Assembly: GCF_009914335.1 (NCBI RefSeq) | Contig: NZ_CP043925.1 | Coordinates: forward strand, 1,426,001 to 1,490,000 | Source of the DNA: Proteus columbae | GTDB lineage: Bacteria; Pseudomonadota; Gammaproteobacteria; Enterobacterales; Enterobacteriaceae | Direction of reading: 5' to 3' | DNA length: 64,000 bases | Shown here: piece after piece, positions 35,875 through 43,253 of the stretch | How positions within the stretch are numbered: position 1 is the stretch's first letter | How the letters are laid out: each line of letters starts with the position of its first letter | Translations under genes and position numbers: made by a program | Notes under the pieces: generated by a model | Database searches by the model: none | Seen by the model: only the letters and a program-made list of their open reading frames with translations | Told to the model about the DNA's origin: nothing

Positions 35875-35990
35875 GATCAGTGATTTATCATTGGTCTTGC
35901 CTCTTCTAGCGTTTGGTCGCGCTAGTAGAACTCTCGGTTAGCTTTGGTCGGCGACCCGAGGTAAAGGAACCCACTTCGGTGGGTTTTTTT
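35875..35990 (+). ncRNA. Candidate C4-type antisense RNA
   Basis: The plus strand has a plausible promoter (TTGTGC at 35840-35845, 17 bp, TAAAAT at 35863-35868). Next comes CATTGGTCTTGCCTCTT at 35889-35905, then hairpin 1 (CTAGCG/CGCTAG, 35906-35925), hairpin 2 (CTCGG/CCGAG, 35933-35960), and an intrinsic terminator (ACCCAC-TTCG-GTGGGT plus seven T's). The 5' segment is perfectly complementary to the RBS and start codon of three prophage genes. Layout and function match C4 antisense RNAs of P1/P7 and P4-type immunity RNA as I recall them; this is not verified against Rfam. Confidence 0.7.
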
Positions 35991-36082
35991 ACATCTGTAA
36001 CTTATTGCTCGTCTTTCCGAGCTGTCATGGTCATGTCTTTGTAGCTTTGGTCTGAAATATTCCCTAGTGCTGAATAAGAAGG

Positions 36083-36113
36083 TCTGAACACTTACCTAAA
36101 CACTTGCTGTGTT
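36083..36113 (+). repeat. Repeat copy 1 (CTGAACAC...CCTAAA...TTGCTGTGT)
   Basis: A sequence of about 31 bp that recurs at 41662-41693 with roughly three quarters identity, including CTGAACAC and TTGCTGTGT. Role unknown; the first copy lies in the leftward operon promoter region. Confidence 0.4.
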
Positions 36114-36165
36114 GTTTTTGTTGTTAGTAAATCTACAAGTTAAAATTGAATATTGCAAGTTTATT

Positions 36166-36207
36166 TTACAAATAATTCTTGTAATTATGTGTGTAAAAAA
36201 TTACAAG
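36166..36207 (-). promoter_or_regulatory. Left operator cluster
   Basis: TTACAA-N7-TTGTAA lies at 36166-36184. The overlapping CTTGTAATT...AATTACAAG (9-bp arms, 36178-36207) is a further inverted repeat. The same half-sites occur in the cI-cro intergenic region, so these are probably CI/Cro operators controlling the leftward operon. Confidence 0.6.
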
Positions 36208-36252
36208 AGCTATTAAGCTCCTGTAATTTAATTTGAATTTTATGAAAGGATT

Positions 36253-36945
36253 TTAAGCGTAACGCTTGTATGTTCTAGATTGACTGAGGAGGACTTTACC
36301 AAAAATGAAGAATTGGTCTTCATCTTCTTTACCAATATCCCAATCTCGGTAATTGGGATTATCAGAGATAACGGTTAATTTATTCTTTATCATTTGAAGT
36401 CTTTTAATGTGCAATGTTTGACCAAAAATGAAAACGTAAATGCCATCACCATCAAAATAATCTATGTGAACATCTATGAAAACTTGGTCTCCTGGTTCAA
36501 TAGTATTTTGCATACTATCACCAACCACAGTGATCATTTTTATATTAGCACTAGGTCTGTTGCCAAATAAACGGAGTGCTTCATCAGATGTATATTCAAT
36601 AGCTCTAATTGTTTCAATAAATTCATTTTTATTAATAATGCCAGGGCCTGCGCTTGCTTCTATATCAAGTAGTTCAACAAGATAAGAATCACTCTTACGG
36701 ACAACTGGCTTATTCATTACTTCAGTTGAAACATCACTCATAAAAAACCAATGTTCTGGATATCCTGAGATACTAGACAATGCTGTTAAATTATTACCCC
36801 TGGGTGCTGTTTTACCGCTCACCCAAAATTGCACTGATTGAGGGCTAACACCGAGCCTACGAGCTAATTCTGATTGAGACCAGTTTCGCTCGGTTAGTAT
36901 TTGGCTAATACGTGTAGCTGATACTTCATTCGGATTCTTTTTCAT
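36253..36945 (-). CDS. CI-like phage repressor (LexA/S24 type)
   Basis: The 230-residue protein has an N-terminal helix-turn-helix (NWSQSELARRLGVSPQSVQFW). It continues with a cleavage-type linker (IEASAGPGIIN with an Ala-Gly pair) and an S24 peptidase-like domain with catalytic serine in VVGDSMQNTI and lysine in LHIKRLQ. It should maintain lysogeny and be inactivated through RecA-stimulated self-cleavage, as for other LexA-like repressors. Cro-like and CII-like genes lie divergently, in the standard lambdoid order. Confidence 0.92.
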   Translation of the reverse strand: MKKNPNEVSATRISQILTERNWSQSELARRLGVSPQSVQFWVSGKTAPRGNNLTALSSISGYPEHWFFMSDVSTEVMNKPVVRKSDSYLVELLDIEASAGPGIINKNEFIETIRAIEYTSDEALRLFGNRPSANIKMITVVGDSMQNTIEPGDQVFIDVHIDYFDGDGIYVFIFGQTLHIKRLQMIKNKLTVISDNPNYRDWDIGKEDEDQFFIFGKVLLSQSRTYKRYA

Positions 36946-36954
36946 AAAATTATA

Positions 36955-37032
36955 TTACAAGCTTTCCTTGTAGGGATCACTTCAAGAAAAACTTGATATT
37001 GTTGCGTGTTTGACTGTAAGATTAACTTGTAA
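36955..37032. promoter_or_regulatory. Right operator cluster between cI and cro
   Basis: TTACAA-N7-TTGTAG (36955-36973) equals the left operator, and CTTCAA-N7-TTGATA (36980-36998) is a weaker version. A third half-site TTGTAA lies at 37027-37032. Their spacing is suited to three cooperative repressor sites, as in lambda OR. Confidence 0.6.
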
Positions 37033-37050
37033 TTCAAAAAGGAGAAAACA

Positions 37051-37296
37051 ATGACACCTTGTATAAAAAACAAAATTATCAATCTAGCGAGCCAATCAGA
37101 GATTGCTCGACGATTAAATACGAAGCCTCAAACAGTGCATTTATGGTTCAAAAATGGTGTTCCTGCTCCAAAGGTTTTAAGCCTATGTGAATGCTTAAAT
37201 TGGCAAGTGACACCTCATGAGATTGCGCCAGAAATTTATCCAAATCAGTTTGATGGGCTTCCTAAATCATCATCAGTATTACAGGTATCAAATTAA
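37051..37296 (+). CDS. Cro/YdaS-like DNA-binding protein
   Basis: The 81-residue protein has a Cro-type helix-turn-helix: QSEIARRLNTKPQTVHLWFKNGVPAPKVL, with C-terminal extension ending SSVLQVSN. It is divergent from cI and starts the rightward early operon, as Cro does in lambdoid phages and YdaS does in the Rac prophage. AAAGGAG precedes the ATG. A hairpin with a T run follows the gene. Confidence 0.85.
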   Translation: MTPCIKNKIINLASQSEIARRLNTKPQTVHLWFKNGVPAPKVLSLCECLNWQVTPHEIAPEIYPNQFDGLPKSSSVLQVSN

Positions 37297-37301
37297 AAAA
37301 C

Positions 37302-37317
37302 TGATTATGCGTAATCA
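37302..37317. terminator. Short palindrome TGATTATGCGTAATCA, possible terminator after cro
   Basis: A 6-bp stem (TGATTA/TAATCA) with a TGCG loop is preceded by AAAAAAC and followed by ATTTTTT. It is a weak intrinsic terminator in either direction, or an operator. It recurs at 32434-32449. Confidence 0.5.
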
Positions 37318-37343
37318 ATTTTTTAGCGACAGGAGACGCAAAA

Positions 37344-37799
37344 ATGAATTTTGATATCAACATTATCAGAGCTGAAATTGAAGATTGGGCGGTAGAACAA
37401 GGGCAAGAACATGTTGCCATTGAGATTAGTCGAGCTTACTTACGATTAGTGGTTAATCAAGAACATGGTCGATTATATGCCATTGAGGATCAAACGGGTA
37501 AGGCCGACTGGAAAGCAATCAATAATAACCGGCAACAGATATTTCGCTGGTTAAGAGGTGATTCTCGCGCATCTCAAAGAAAGATTGCGGAGTTAATGCC
37601 AGCGATAGAAATGGCACTACCGGCTTCGAGGTTAGCTCGAGTACGTGGAGATACGAAAAACTATTTAGCAACCGTGGCTATTCAGCGTTTTGCTGATGCT
37701 ATGACTGAAATCTTATTAGAAGGTCGTGACATGTCACACCAAATAAACAATGTAGTACGTGCATTAAATGAGATATCACGCCCGACCAGCGTGCATTAA
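37344..37799 (+). CDS. YdaT/CII-like early regulator
   Basis: The 151-residue protein (starts MNFDINIIRAEIEDWAVEQGQ) resembles YdaT of the Rac prophage. The middle holds QIFRWLRGDSRASQRKIAELMPAIEMALP. YdaS-YdaT pairs act as Cro- and CII-like regulators in lambdoid phages, and YdaT is toxic when overproduced. Here it follows the Cro-like gene directly, in the same order. It is likely to activate late-early or establishment promoters, but no target is visible. Confidence 0.8.
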   Translation: MNFDINIIRAEIEDWAVEQGQEHVAIEISRAYLRLVVNQEHGRLYAIEDQTGKADWKAINNNRQQIFRWLRGDSRASQRKIAELMPAIEMALPASRLARVRGDTKNYLATVAIQRFADAMTEILLEGRDMSHQINNVVRALNEISRPTSVH

Positions 37800-37802
37800 T
37801 TC

Positions 37803-37816
37803 AAGAGGCAAGACCA
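37803..37816 (+). promoter_or_regulatory. Perfect leader motif copy
   Basis: AAGAGGCAAGACCA directly before ATG 37817. It is the third perfect 17-nt match (with ATG) to the antisense RNA candidate. Confidence 0.7.
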
Positions 37817-38041
37817 ATGATTAGATCAACTGAAAAAATTACATACCGTAATGGGTTTATGCTGAATGATAAACCTGCCCATATATCAGAAATTAGGGAT
37901 ATCTTTGAGGGTAGACGTGTTATTGCGTTGTTAGTTTGGGAACAGTATGAAAAGCAAAAACAAAAATTACTGTCGAAGAATTTAACCCCTGAGCAGTACC
38001 AAAATGCTTGCCGTAATATTGCTAAAGCACTGGGGGTGTAA
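37817..38041 (+). CDS. Hypothetical phage early protein
   Basis: The 74-residue protein begins MIRSTEKITYRNGFMLNDK and is amphipathic and basic, with a helical C-terminus (LTPEQYQNACRNIAKALGV). It lies between the YdaT-like gene and the replication gene, is preceded by the recurring leader motif and almost abuts the next start. No family is recognised. Confidence 0.65.
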   Translation: MIRSTEKITYRNGFMLNDKPAHISEIRDIFEGRRVIALLVWEQYEKQKQKLLSKNLTPEQYQNACRNIAKALGV

Positions 38042-38042
38042 A

Positions 38043-38873
38043 GTGAGAGCATCTGATTTGTTATTAGACTTTGGACGTCCAGTTGCTTATTTCCCTGGGT
38101 TAGTAAAACGTTTGGGCAGTGTAAATGCAGTAATATTTTTTAGCCAAATATTTTATTGGCAGGATAAAGCTGACTCTAAATTAGGTGTTTATAAAACATC
38201 AGAAGAAATTGAATCTGAGACGGGTTTAAGCTACCGAGAACAGCTTACGGCTAGAAAGCATTTAGTTAGCAGAGGTATTCTGGTTGAGACTAATAAACGC
38301 TTAGAGCATAAGATTTATTATCTAATTGACTGTGAAAAATTAGATTATGTCATGTCACAACCTATTGAAAATGCCCCAAATGCGCAAAGCGCAACTGGGG
38401 AAAGTCACAATAGTGATTTCGCGGAACAACAAAATGAACGACCGCGACAAGACAAAACTGACGGTGGCGATGAAACAAATCCGCAGTTCGATCCTACAGA
38501 GATTACTACATATATTACTACAGATATTACTGATGGTACGTCAGGAGAACCTGACGACAAAAAATCGTCATCAAAAATTAAATTGAATTATGAAAATATT
38601 ATTAATTCATATCACGATATTTTGTCTGATATGCCAGCTATTAAAGTGATGACTGATGAGCGTAAACGGAAGCTAAGAAATTTCTGGATAAAATTTAAAT
38701 TCAATCAAGAGCGCTGGGAAAATTATTTATCGTATATTGCCAGTAATTGTCGATGGATGATGAAGGATCGAGATAATGGGCGAGGGGGTACATGGCGACG
38801 TAAAAATTTAGATTATTTAATTACGGAACGTTGTTATGTTGCGGTCAAGGAGGAACGTGCTAATGACAAATGA
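38043..38873 (+). CDS. Replication initiation protein (O-like)
   Basis: The start is GTG 38043, preceded by GGGGGTG. The 276-residue protein has an N-terminal winged-helix region (NAVIFFSQIFYWQDKADSKL, TSEEIESETGLSYREQLTAR), a low-complexity acidic linker, and a C-terminal helical part (ERWENYLSYIASNCRWMMKD) that resembles helicase-loader-contacting ends of phage O and DnaT-like proteins. It overlaps the DnaB-like gene by 11 bp, so the pair is coupled. Confidence 0.8.
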   Translation: MRASDLLLDFGRPVAYFPGLVKRLGSVNAVIFFSQIFYWQDKADSKLGVYKTSEEIESETGLSYREQLTARKHLVSRGILVETNKRLEHKIYYLIDCEKLDYVMSQPIENAPNAQSATGESHNSDFAEQQNERPRQDKTDGGDETNPQFDPTEITTYITTDITDGTSGEPDDKKSSSKIKLNYENIINSYHDILSDMPAIKVMTDERKRKLRNFWIKFKFNQERWENYLSYIASNCRWMMKDRDNGRGGTWRRKNLDYLITERCYVAVKEERANDK

Positions 38874-40281
38874 TTATTTCACCCCTCCATACAATCTTGA
38901 AGCAGAGCAGGCTGTACTAGGTGGCTTGATGATCAGCACTGACGAAGATAAGCGTCAACATGTGATATCACTAGTTAAATCAGGATCATTTTATTCAAGA
39001 CCTCACAGTCGAATTTTTACAGAGATTGTTAAGTTAATAAAATCTGACTACCCAACAGATGTTATTACAGTTAGTGATTCTTTAACTCGTAGTGGTGATT
39101 TAGAAAAAGTTGGGGGATTTGCCTACATAGCGGAACTTTGTAGATTACCCTCAGTTGCTAACATTGTGAACTACGCTCGGATTGTACGAGACAAGGCGAT
39201 ACAGCGTTATGCTATCAACAACCTGAATACCTGCGTTGAAATGCTAATGGCGAATGATGGTCTTGATATCAACAATAAACTATCAAATGTTCAGCAGGTT
39301 GTATCAAGCATTGTAGAACATGCGAAAACAGGAAAAAGCAAAGGTTTAAGGCCTGCTCTAGATGTTGTTGGAGATTGGCTTGATGATGTTGATAGGCGCT
39401 TTAGTGATCCTAAAAATGCGGTGGGTTTTACTTTGGGTATAGAGTCACTGGATGAGTTAATGGCTCCTAAGCAGGCATTAAGAGGATCATTAATTGTTGT
39501 TGGTGCAAGACCCAAAATGGGTAAAACCGCATTTTATAATCGTGTTGCAACTCACTTTGCATTAAACCACCAGTTACCCACATTGCTTTTCAGCCTTGAA
39601 ATGACAGACCGTGGGATCATTGAACGAATGATCTCTCAAGAAGGCGATGTATCTGCAGATATTTTTTATACAGGTACACATGATGATATGGAAATGGCTA
39701 GGGCATTAGCCAGAGCAAAAGAGATTGCAGAATCGAATATGTATATCGATAGCACTCCTGGTATTGATCTTAACCATATCATCGCTGAATGTCGCAAGGT
39801 TAAACGAGCTAAAGGGCAAATAGGCTTAATAGCGATTGATTACCTGACTCTTATCAAAGCTGGGCAGGCTGAACGTCGTGATATTGCATATGGTGATATT
39901 ACTACGGGGTTAAAAAATCTAGCAAAAGAAATGGATTGCGTTGTCCTGTTATTAACCCAACTTAACCGTAAATTGGAAGATAGGGCAGATAAACGACCAA
40001 CACCCGCTGATAGCCGTGATACAGGGCAAATTGAGCAAGATTGTGATGTATGGATTGGTTTATATCGTGATGCTGTTTACAACGATAATGCTGATAAATC
40101 GCTAATGGAAATTCTTCTCAGATTAAATCGTGATGGAAATACTGGTACCGCTTATGCTCAGTTGGTGAGTTCTTATATTAAAAATATTAGTAAGGGGGAG
40201 GCGGAAAGGTTGTCATTTAAAGGAAATGACAATAGAAAAAGCTATGCACGAAAAGGACAACAAGCTACAGAAGCATTTTAG
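38863..40281 (+). CDS. DnaB-type replicative helicase
   Basis: ATG 38863 (MTNDYFTPPYNLEAEQAVLGGL) gives 472 residues. The N-terminal all-helical primase-contact domain precedes a RecA-like motor with Walker A GARPKMGKTAF, Walker B region IGLIAIDYL, and a glutamine finger-type LLTQLNRKLEDR. It is full length for DnaB. With the O-like protein it starts theta replication of the phage genome at an origin that is probably within the O-like gene. Confidence 0.92.
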   Translation: MTNDYFTPPYNLEAEQAVLGGLMISTDEDKRQHVISLVKSGSFYSRPHSRIFTEIVKLIKSDYPTDVITVSDSLTRSGDLEKVGGFAYIAELCRLPSVANIVNYARIVRDKAIQRYAINNLNTCVEMLMANDGLDINNKLSNVQQVVSSIVEHAKTGKSKGLRPALDVVGDWLDDVDRRFSDPKNAVGFTLGIESLDELMAPKQALRGSLIVVGARPKMGKTAFYNRVATHFALNHQLPTLLFSLEMTDRGIIERMISQEGDVSADIFYTGTHDDMEMARALARAKEIAESNMYIDSTPGIDLNHIIAECRKVKRAKGQIGLIAIDYLTLIKAGQAERRDIAYGDITTGLKNLAKEMDCVVLLLTQLNRKLEDRADKRPTPADSRDTGQIEQDCDVWIGLYRDAVYNDNADKSLMEILLRLNRDGNTGTAYAQLVSSYIKNISKGEAERLSFKGNDNRKSYARKGQQATEAF

Positions 40282-40325
40282 ATAAGTTAATTAGGGCTCG
40301 ACCAAGTTATTAAATAAAACATTAT

Positions 40326-40335
40326 AGGCAAGACC
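40326..40335 (+). promoter_or_regulatory. Leader motif copy (imperfect)
   Basis: AGGCAAGACC directly before ATG 40336; one base shorter than the perfect leader and diverged at its 5' side. Confidence 0.5.
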
Positions 40336-40512
40336 ATGACAATTAAAGACTCTCTTACTCACGAATCTCTCGTTCGTGATAATCACCTCATATTACCCGA
40401 CGATGGGTTAGACCATACACAGTGTCATATTGATCGCCTCCATGCATCAGCAAGAGCGAGAATAAAAGCACCTTATCAACCTAAGGTTAAGCCACAAAAA
40501 TTGACGAGGTAA
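40336..40512 (+). CDS. Small phage early protein
   Basis: ATG 40336 opens a 58-residue protein (MTIKDSLTHESLVRDNHL, ending VKPQKLTR) that is clearly protein-like with a basic C-terminus. It follows the helicase gene by 54 bp, with a version of the repeated leader sequence. Family unknown. Confidence 0.6.
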   Translation: MTIKDSLTHESLVRDNHLILPDDGLDHTQCHIDRLHASARARIKAPYQPKVKPQKLTR

Positions 40513-40514
40513 TT

Positions 40515-40669
40515 ATGTTTAGGCGTTCTTATTTGCCTGATGACTAACCTCACAATCGAGCTTTGTGGTCAGAAGAATATCACGAGTGCTGGTGGAAATT
40601 GAAAAGTTACCAGAGGTACATCGGGAGTTTTTTAGAGATAGATTGAATTATTGGCATGGGGCGTTGTAA
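40515..40669 (+). pseudogene. Degraded small phage gene
   Basis: ATG 40515 reads MFRRSYLPDD, then TAA. In the same frame PHNRALWSEEYHEC follows, and in a shifted frame VEIEKLPEVHREFFRDRLNY continues to a stop at 40669. The pattern suggests one small phage protein broken by a stop and a frameshift. A GTG-started 34-residue version (40565-40669) could still be made. Confidence 0.4.
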
Positions 40670-40852
40670 GAAGTGTAATGAATAACTATTAGTATAGTAG
40701 CTGAATGTTGTCTCAGTGGCAGAGCTGAATGTTGGATTACACAAGGAGAGCGTGAGTTAAAATTAGAAATCATAATAAATTAGCTTTTATTAATTACTAT
40801 GAATCATTAGAATACATTCAAATTTTATCTTAATAGATTGTATGGAGTTAGT

Positions 40853-41596
40853 GTGTTTAATAAAAAAGAACTAAAGGATATTTTATTAAAAAAAATAATT
40901 TTCCCTGATTTTTCAAATAAAATAACTCGATTGGTTATTGGTGTAGGTATTACTATCATATTAGCGCCTATGCCACTAAAAGTGGTTTTTTATAATTGGC
41001 TTATTAATACTTTTAATCTAAATAGTGGAGAGTTGTTAAAATTATCAGACTTTCAATCTGGTTCCGCCGATTATATTTGGGGATTTTCTTTAATAACAGT
41101 AGCTTTACTACATAATGTAGTATACAAAATATACTGTTATAAAATAGATAAACCTAAGCGAGAGAAGCAAAACGAAGTTGATCAAAAACTTTTTTCTAAA
41201 TTTATAACAATGCTACCAGCTAATAGTTCTTCAATAGACCTATTACAGTCTCATGATTTTGGTAATAGTTTTTATGGAGATATAATAAAGAATTTAGAAG
41301 ATGTAATAATTGTATTTGATAATGTAGAACATAAATTCTTAGATGAAGAATTAGAAACTGCAAAAAATAGTTTTATACAAAAATTAAAGGATTTTAGTAA
41401 TAAAATTGGAATCTATACTGGTGTGGCTGGGGGAAATGTTAAATTTTTATCATGCATCCCAGATCGCTATAAAGGAGAGTACCATCTCCCTGAGTATATT
41501 ATTAAACAGATAAAAGAATTAAATTCAACCAGTTCATCTTGTTATTATTTGTATGAAAAATTTGTCAATCAAGCTAGAAATAAATTAAATGTTTAA
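40853..41596 (+). CDS. Moron: two-span membrane protein, unknown
   Basis: GTG 40853 with GGAG upstream gives 247 residues. Two hydrophobic spans (about residues 25-42 and 68-88) are followed by a charged cytoplasmic-like domain with VIIVFDNVEHKFLDEELETA and later GIYTGVAGGNVKFL. The gene is much more AT-rich than the replication genes around it, stands as an insertion between helicase and DUF1367 genes, and is probably expressed from its own signals. It is a candidate superinfection-exclusion or abortive-infection gene. No family is recognised. Confidence 0.6.
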   Translation: MFNKKELKDILLKKIIFPDFSNKITRLVIGVGITIILAPMPLKVVFYNWLINTFNLNSGELLKLSDFQSGSADYIWGFSLITVALLHNVVYKIYCYKIDKPKREKQNEVDQKLFSKFITMLPANSSSIDLLQSHDFGNSFYGDIIKNLEDVIIVFDNVEHKFLDEELETAKNSFIQKLKDFSNKIGIYTGVAGGNVKFLSCIPDRYKGEYHLPEYIIKQIKELNSTSSSCYYLYEKFVNQARNKLNV

Positions 41597-41661
41597 GTTT
41601 TTAATATTAATCATTAGTGATGAGTAAATTAAAATTACGTGATATAATTTAATTCATTGGC

Positions 41662-41693
41662 CTGAACACCCAATCCTAAATATTTGCTGTGTC
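41662..41693 (+). repeat. Repeat copy 2 (CTGAACAC...CCTAAA...TTGCTGTGT)
   Basis: Second copy of the 31-bp sequence at 36083-36113, just upstream of the DUF1367 gene. Confidence 0.4.
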
Positions 41694-41708
41694 AACTGAG
41701 AGTCAAGT

Positions 41709-42302
41709 ATGGCACAGCATAGCTTTATCAAAATGCCTAACGATACTCTTGTACCGGCTAACCCTGTTACGAGAGATTTTCTGCATTCAAAAATCAAGTG
41801 TGGTGATGTGCTTTCAGCTAATTTTAAGAAAGCTCGTAACCCTCGATTTCATCGTAAATACTTCGCATTACTCAACTTAGGCTATGAATATTGGGAACCA
41901 GTTGGCGGTACCATTTCACCAGAAGAAAAAGAGCTCGTGCGTGGTTATATCACATTCCTTTCATGTTACACGGATAATGCTGACGCGCTCTTATCAGCAT
42001 CCGATATCTATCTAGAAGAAGTCGCACAAAATCGTGCACAAAATATCTCAGCAACAAAATCATTTGATGCTTTTCGCTATTGGGTTGTAGAACAAGCCGG
42101 TTATTACGATACGTTTGAAATGCCTGACGGTAGTTTACGTCGTGTCGCTAAATCAATCAGCTTTGCAAATATGGATGACTTAGCATTTAGCGAACTCTAC
42201 AAAGCCACACTCGATGTGCTTTGGAATTTTATCCTTCGTCAGCAATTCCCCACTCAAAAAGCTGTAGAAAATACAGTATCTCAATTATTAAGTTTCACAT
42301 AG
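41709..42302 (+). CDS. DUF1367 protein (NinB-neighbour type)
   Basis: The 197-residue protein starts MAQHSFIKMPNDTLVPANP and contains RNPRFHRKYFALLNLGYEYW, the DUF1367 signature. These proteins are common in the nin-like region of lambdoid phages, next to Ref-type and Q genes as here. Their molecular role is unknown. The leader motif follows its stop and belongs to the next gene. Confidence 0.85.
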   Translation: MAQHSFIKMPNDTLVPANPVTRDFLHSKIKCGDVLSANFKKARNPRFHRKYFALLNLGYEYWEPVGGTISPEEKELVRGYITFLSCYTDNADALLSASDIYLEEVAQNRAQNISATKSFDAFRYWVVEQAGYYDTFEMPDGSLRRVAKSISFANMDDLAFSELYKATLDVLWNFILRQQFPTQKAVENTVSQLLSFT

Positions 42303-42313
42303 AGGTAAGACCA
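42301..42313 (+). promoter_or_regulatory. Leader motif copy (one mismatch)
   Basis: AGAGGTAAGACCA before ATG 42314. The C-to-T change would give a G-U pair with the antisense RNA candidate, so pairing is nearly kept. Confidence 0.6.
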
Positions 42314-42625
42314 ATGATCAAATCAAAGACCAAAGAAGAAAGACAGTGGCTATCAGATGTAGCGGAACTGGGTTGTATTTGTTGCCGCAATATGGGGCTT
42401 GGGGCAAGTAGAGCGGAAATACACCATGTTAGAACAGGGCAGGGAATGGCACAGCGAGCTAGTCATACAGAGGTTTTACCGCTATGCCCACCTCATCATA
42501 GAGCATGTTATGAAACCGGTTTTCATGCTTCACCTAAATCATGGCAAGAAATTCATGGTAGTGAGATTGAGTTATTAGAACAGACTAAGCAAGAAGTAAT
42601 GGAGTTACGAGCATGTCGAGTATAA
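42314..42625 (+). CDS. Ref-type RecA-dependent nuclease
   Basis: ATG 42314 (MIKSKTKEERQWLSDVAELG) gives 103 residues. The zinc-binding HNH-like features are CICC near residue 22, EIHHV near residue 37 and the PLCPPHHRACYETGFH stretch. This matches the recombination-enhancement (Ref) nuclease of P1, a RecA-dependent HNH nuclease, in its conserved C-terminal domain. It overlaps the antiterminator by 13 bp. Confidence 0.85.
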   Translation: MIKSKTKEERQWLSDVAELGCICCRNMGLGASRAEIHHVRTGQGMAQRASHTEVLPLCPPHHRACYETGFHASPKSWQEIHGSEIELLEQTKQEVMELRACRV

Positions 42626-43146
42626 AGAGTATATCTGATGGGTTAAGGCTTGATGATGTTCAGGTCGCATGGATTCAGCCGTGGTTGTCAAAATTTGGAG
42701 CATGGGTATATTCAGGGAGAATAGAAAAAAGGCAAAGTAGCATTATTGCTGAATTTATGGCGACAGTAGAAAAGCGTGATTACCCTGAGCGAGAAATGTG
42801 TAATGACGACGATGGTATGTTGATCGCTAAAGTGGTCGATAAAATTTATCACATAGACAGAATAGCGTTTACGCTCTTATTACTGCGTTATGCCTTTGGT
42901 AGCTCAGATCGCGCTATTGCTCGTTATTATCACCATATCGTGAAACCGCGCCAAATGATTAGACGCAATAGAACGGTAGAATATAGAAAACCTTCTATGT
43001 CTACATGCAGAAGAGAAATTGAGGACATAATTAGTTCAGCAGAATATTTAATTTACCCATATTTAAAAGATGCATTTAAAAAACGAGAAAAAGAGTGGAA
43101 AAGTAAAAATAATAGTAAGAACGTGTTGACTTCTTTGAGCCAATGA
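42613..43146 (+). CDS. Antitermination protein Q-like
   Basis: The 177-residue protein lies at the Q position, just before the lysis module. It has a helical core FTLLLLRYAFGSSDRAIARYYH and a C-terminal region with STCRREIEDIISSAEYLIYPYL. Phage Q (DUF1133-type) proteins of this length are common in lambdoid phages of Enterobacterales. It should allow RNA polymerase to read through terminators into the late operon. An intrinsic terminator follows 45 bp downstream. Confidence 0.75.
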   Translation: MSSIKSISDGLRLDDVQVAWIQPWLSKFGAWVYSGRIEKRQSSIIAEFMATVEKRDYPEREMCNDDDGMLIAKVVDKIYHIDRIAFTLLLLRYAFGSSDRAIARYYHHIVKPRQMIRRNRTVEYRKPSMSTCRREIEDIISSAEYLIYPYLKDAFKKREKEWKSKNNSKNVLTSLSQ

Positions 43147-43191
43147 TCCACTATTTAAGTATAAGTTGCCGTTTTTATACAGTGACCAACT

Positions 43192-43217
43192 AACCCAGCC
43201 TAAGCGCTGGGTTTTTC
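43192..43217 (+). terminator. Intrinsic terminator after Q
   Basis: AACCCAGC, CTAA loop, GCGCTGGGTT and TTTT form a stable hairpin 45 bp after the Q-like gene; a natural stop site that Q-modified polymerase would bypass. Confidence 0.8.
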
Positions 43218-43253
43218 GTTTATATCAAATAGTAAATATCATGTATTAGTTTT

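Noticed and set aside
36253..36945. CI gene as the host LexA
   Set aside because: The divergent Cro-like gene, the operator pattern and the surrounding phage genes show a prophage repressor.
37051..37799. YdaS-YdaT as a classical toxin-antitoxin pair
   Set aside because: The position next to CI and the operators suggests Cro- and CII-like regulators; toxicity on overexpression alone does not show a TA system.
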